Shown here: positions 62,529-64,000 of the stretch, in pieces
How positions within the stretch are numbered: the stretch's first letter is position 1
Layout of the letters: every line of letters begins with the position of its first letter
From: Sinotaia quadrata
Lineage: Eukaryota > Mollusca > Gastropoda > Architaenioglossa > Viviparidae
DNA length: 64,000 nucleotides
Reading direction: 5' to 3'
Assembly (NCBI GenBank): GCA_028829895.1
Contig: CM054181.1
Location: forward strand, 32,086,857 to 32,150,856
Notes under the pieces: generated by a model
What the model was told of the DNA's origin: nothing
The model's input: the letters and a program-made list of their open reading frames with translations, nothing else
Databases searched by the model: none
Position numbers and translations under genes: made by a program

Positions 62529-62721
62529 TCTCTCTCACCCCAGAAGCCGCTATAGACCTTTAATCTTCACGATGTGTTCTCAGACTTGGTCTGCCTCTGG
62601 GGAGCCCCACAGCCTCGATGGAGGGCTGCGGTAGTGGGTGAAACAGGTCGCACCTAGTTTGGTGCACACTCTCAACTGCCCTCCGTCGATGGGGGGAGGG
62701 GGGCGATGCCCTCTTTATGTA
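62529..62721. mobile_element. Dispersed repeat, copy 2, inserted in the 48-bp array
   Basis: Homologous to 38913-39075 (blocks CACCCCAGAAGCCGC, ATCTTCACGATG, TTCTCAGACTTGGTCTGCCT, GGGTGAAACAGGTCGCACCT, CTCAACTGCCCTCCGTCG). It splits the array, so it moved in after the array existed. Array-derived AAAGATA sequence lies on both sides, but a clean target-site duplication cannot be told apart from array units. Confidence 0.75.
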
Positions 62722-63185
62722 AAAGATATGTATTTTACACGGATTTCGAAACTGATTAAAGGGTAGGAGTATTAAACCGATTTCGTGCATTGTTAGTAAA
62801 CTGATTAAAGGACATGAGTATTATTATCCGGATTTCTTGTATTGTTAGTAAATTGAGTAAACGATAGGAACATTGTACGGATTTCTTGTATTGTTAGTAA
62901 ACTGATTAAAGGATAGGAGTATTACACCGATTTCGTGCATTGTTAGTAAACTGATTAAAGGACATGAGTATTATTATCCGGATTTCTTGTATTGTTAGTA
63001 AATTGAGTAAACGATAGGAACATTGTACGGATTTCTTGTATTGTTAGTAAACTGATTAAAGGATAGGAGTATTACACCAATTTATTTTATTGTTAGTAAA
63101 CTGGTTAAAGGATAGGAGTATTACACCAATTTATTTTATTGTTAGTAAACTGGTTAAAGGATAGAAGTATTACACCGATTTCACA
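62722..63185. repeat. 48-52-bp tandem array, right segment, about 9 copies
   Basis: Units GTTAGTAAACTGATTAAAGG then ATAGGAGTATTACACCGATTTC. More diverged from, but clearly related to, the left segment. A block of about 135 bp (62790-62925 and 62938-63070) is itself duplicated. Confidence 0.93.
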
Positions 63186-63233
63186 GCAGTATTTTGTCCA
63201 GTCTTCTCCTTGTGTACTTATTAATGTTTACAC

Positions 63234-63590
63234 CTCTTCAAGCCTCTTTTGCCGTAACTGTTTCAGCTGGGCTATGCGCTCGTTTGTGAAATAGAAAGGG
63301 CCGTCCGCATCTTCTGTGACTGGTTCAGAATCGCGTAAAATGTCACTTGGTGGAGTGGGCAGTAGTGGCGTTTTTACCAGCCCTGAAAAGGGCTGAGGCT
63401 TAGTGCTGGCTTGTCTGAGGTGGCGCATTGACATGACTCCCGGCGGTCCGATGGATAGAGTGCGTTCGTCGGTGGTCCGAAGCGAAGTGTGTTGGTGTGG
63501 TTGGGAAGTAGCGCTCGAATTTTTTAAAAGCAAAGACGGATGATCGTGCACCAACTGGGAGAATGAATGCTCAGGCTCAATCTCGTCCAT
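63234..63590 (-). CDS. Unrecognised exon-like frame, possible first coding exon
   Basis: The minus-strand frame from ATG at 63590 starts MDEIEPEHSFSQLVHDHPSL and has a hydrophilic, Ser/Thr/Pro-rich middle (SGLVKTPLLPTPPSDILRDS). It ends NERIAQLKQLRQKRLEE, a predicted charged helix. It ends at GAGGAG-like AAGAG|GTGTAA, which can be read either as a splice donor or as Val-stop. Codon use and amino-acid mix look genuine, unlike nearby repeat ORFs. The frame stays open upstream into the neighbouring hAT end. No family is recognised. No later exon is visible to the left, where only the tandem arrays lie. Confidence 0.45.
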
Positions 63591-63639
63591 GGAAAGTCCC
63601 ACAAACCCGAGAGAAATACACCACAGTAAATAAAATTGG

Positions 63640-63704
63640 GCGGCCCGGTACCATTTGATCCACGGACCGGTACCGGTCCACGGCTCGGGGGTTGGGGACC
63701 ACTG
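63640..63704 (-). mobile_element. Solitary hAT-type terminal sequence
   Basis: The minus strand starts CAGTGGTCCCCAACCCCCGA and continues through repeated GGACCGGTACCGGTCC-like motifs. This is the form of a hAT end different from the one at 56.7 kb. No partner end or 8-bp duplication (expected CTCTAATG) was found in the window. It lies 50 bp upstream of the unrecognised minus-strand frame. Confidence 0.7.
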
Positions 63705-64000
63705 CTCTAATGTGTGAACTTTACATTTGATTATAGACTGATGATCTAATAGTTTGAAAAATTAGTCTACTTTGGTGCACACTGATTAAATAATAACTTA
63801 TGAATTAGTTGTACGCGTATCTTCGCATTGCAGTTTGATTAACTAATTATTTAATTCCTTCAGATGTACACTTTTACTGATTTTGGAGGGTGATTATTTA
63901 ATAATAACTTGATACAGTAAAAGAGTTCTATTTTTTGTTACACAGGACTGTTTAATTAATAGTTTAATTAATAGTTTAATGTCTTAGCTGCCGATTAAAT
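63705..64000. other. Right flank, nothing recognised
   Basis: AT-rich sequence with short TTTAATTAATAG repeats at the very end. Confidence 0.4.

Noticed and set aside
62071..62538. 155-codon minus-strand ORF
   Set aside because: Produced by the 48-bp array (16-codon period). The overlapping opposite-strand ORF is equally open.

Overview
This is a window of animal nuclear DNA: AT-rich, genes with many introns and GT-AG splice sites, dense microsatellites and minisatellites, and decayed hAT, Tc1/mariner and non-LTR elements. CDC5L conservation, intron density and the mobile-element types suggest an invertebrate, probably a lophotrochozoan such as a mollusc. That placement is inference; no species can be named from the sequence alone. 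There is no bacterial or phage architecture, and I see no tRNA, rRNA or CRISPR array.

Layout. (1) 907-6108, minus strand: the 5' part of a leucine-rich-repeat protein gene. Four coding exons splice in frame to give a hydrophobic leader, an LRR N-terminal cap, LRRs carried on two 72-nt exons, and an LRR C-terminal cap. The gene runs off the left end. A 38-bp satellite of about 27 copies fills its second coding intron. (2) 6109-11004: intergenic, with (CA)n, several minisatellites and a tiny truncated retroposon bounded by a perfect 15-bp target-site duplication. (3) 11105-34974, plus strand: a complete CDC5L gene, 19 coding exons, 805 codons, with an ETS-type promoter motif and a likely poly(A) site near 35.8 kb. 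It encodes the Myb-repeat core subunit of the Prp19/CDC5L spliceosome complex and is the only confidently named gene. (4) 35973-36878: a decayed Tc1/mariner element just downstream. (5) 37-56 kb: no confident gene. It is a patchwork of minisatellites, a dispersed repeat, a threonine/glutamine/proline-rich broken reading frame (minus, 39.4-40.3 kb), and an old inverted duplication (about 41.95-42.69 kb and 46.97-47.69 kb) with a conserved cysteine-containing frame. (6) 56710-58188: a well-defined hAT element with 16-bp terminal inverted repeats, a perfect 8-bp target-site duplication and a partial transposase frame. (7) About 58326-59880: a decayed non-LTR retrotransposon with a YMDD reverse-transcriptase core and a C-terminal endonuclease-like region. 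(8) 61.1-63.2 kb: a 69-bp array with a two-unit higher-order pattern and a 48-bp array, the latter interrupted by a second copy of the dispersed repeat. (9) 63.2-63.7 kb: an unrecognised minus-strand exon-like frame beside a lone hAT end.

Functionally, only two host genes can be argued with confidence: CDC5L (nuclear pre-mRNA splicing, cell-cycle progression) and the LRR protein (secreted or cell-surface). They lie head to head with about 5 kb between them. Most of the rest is repeat-driven.
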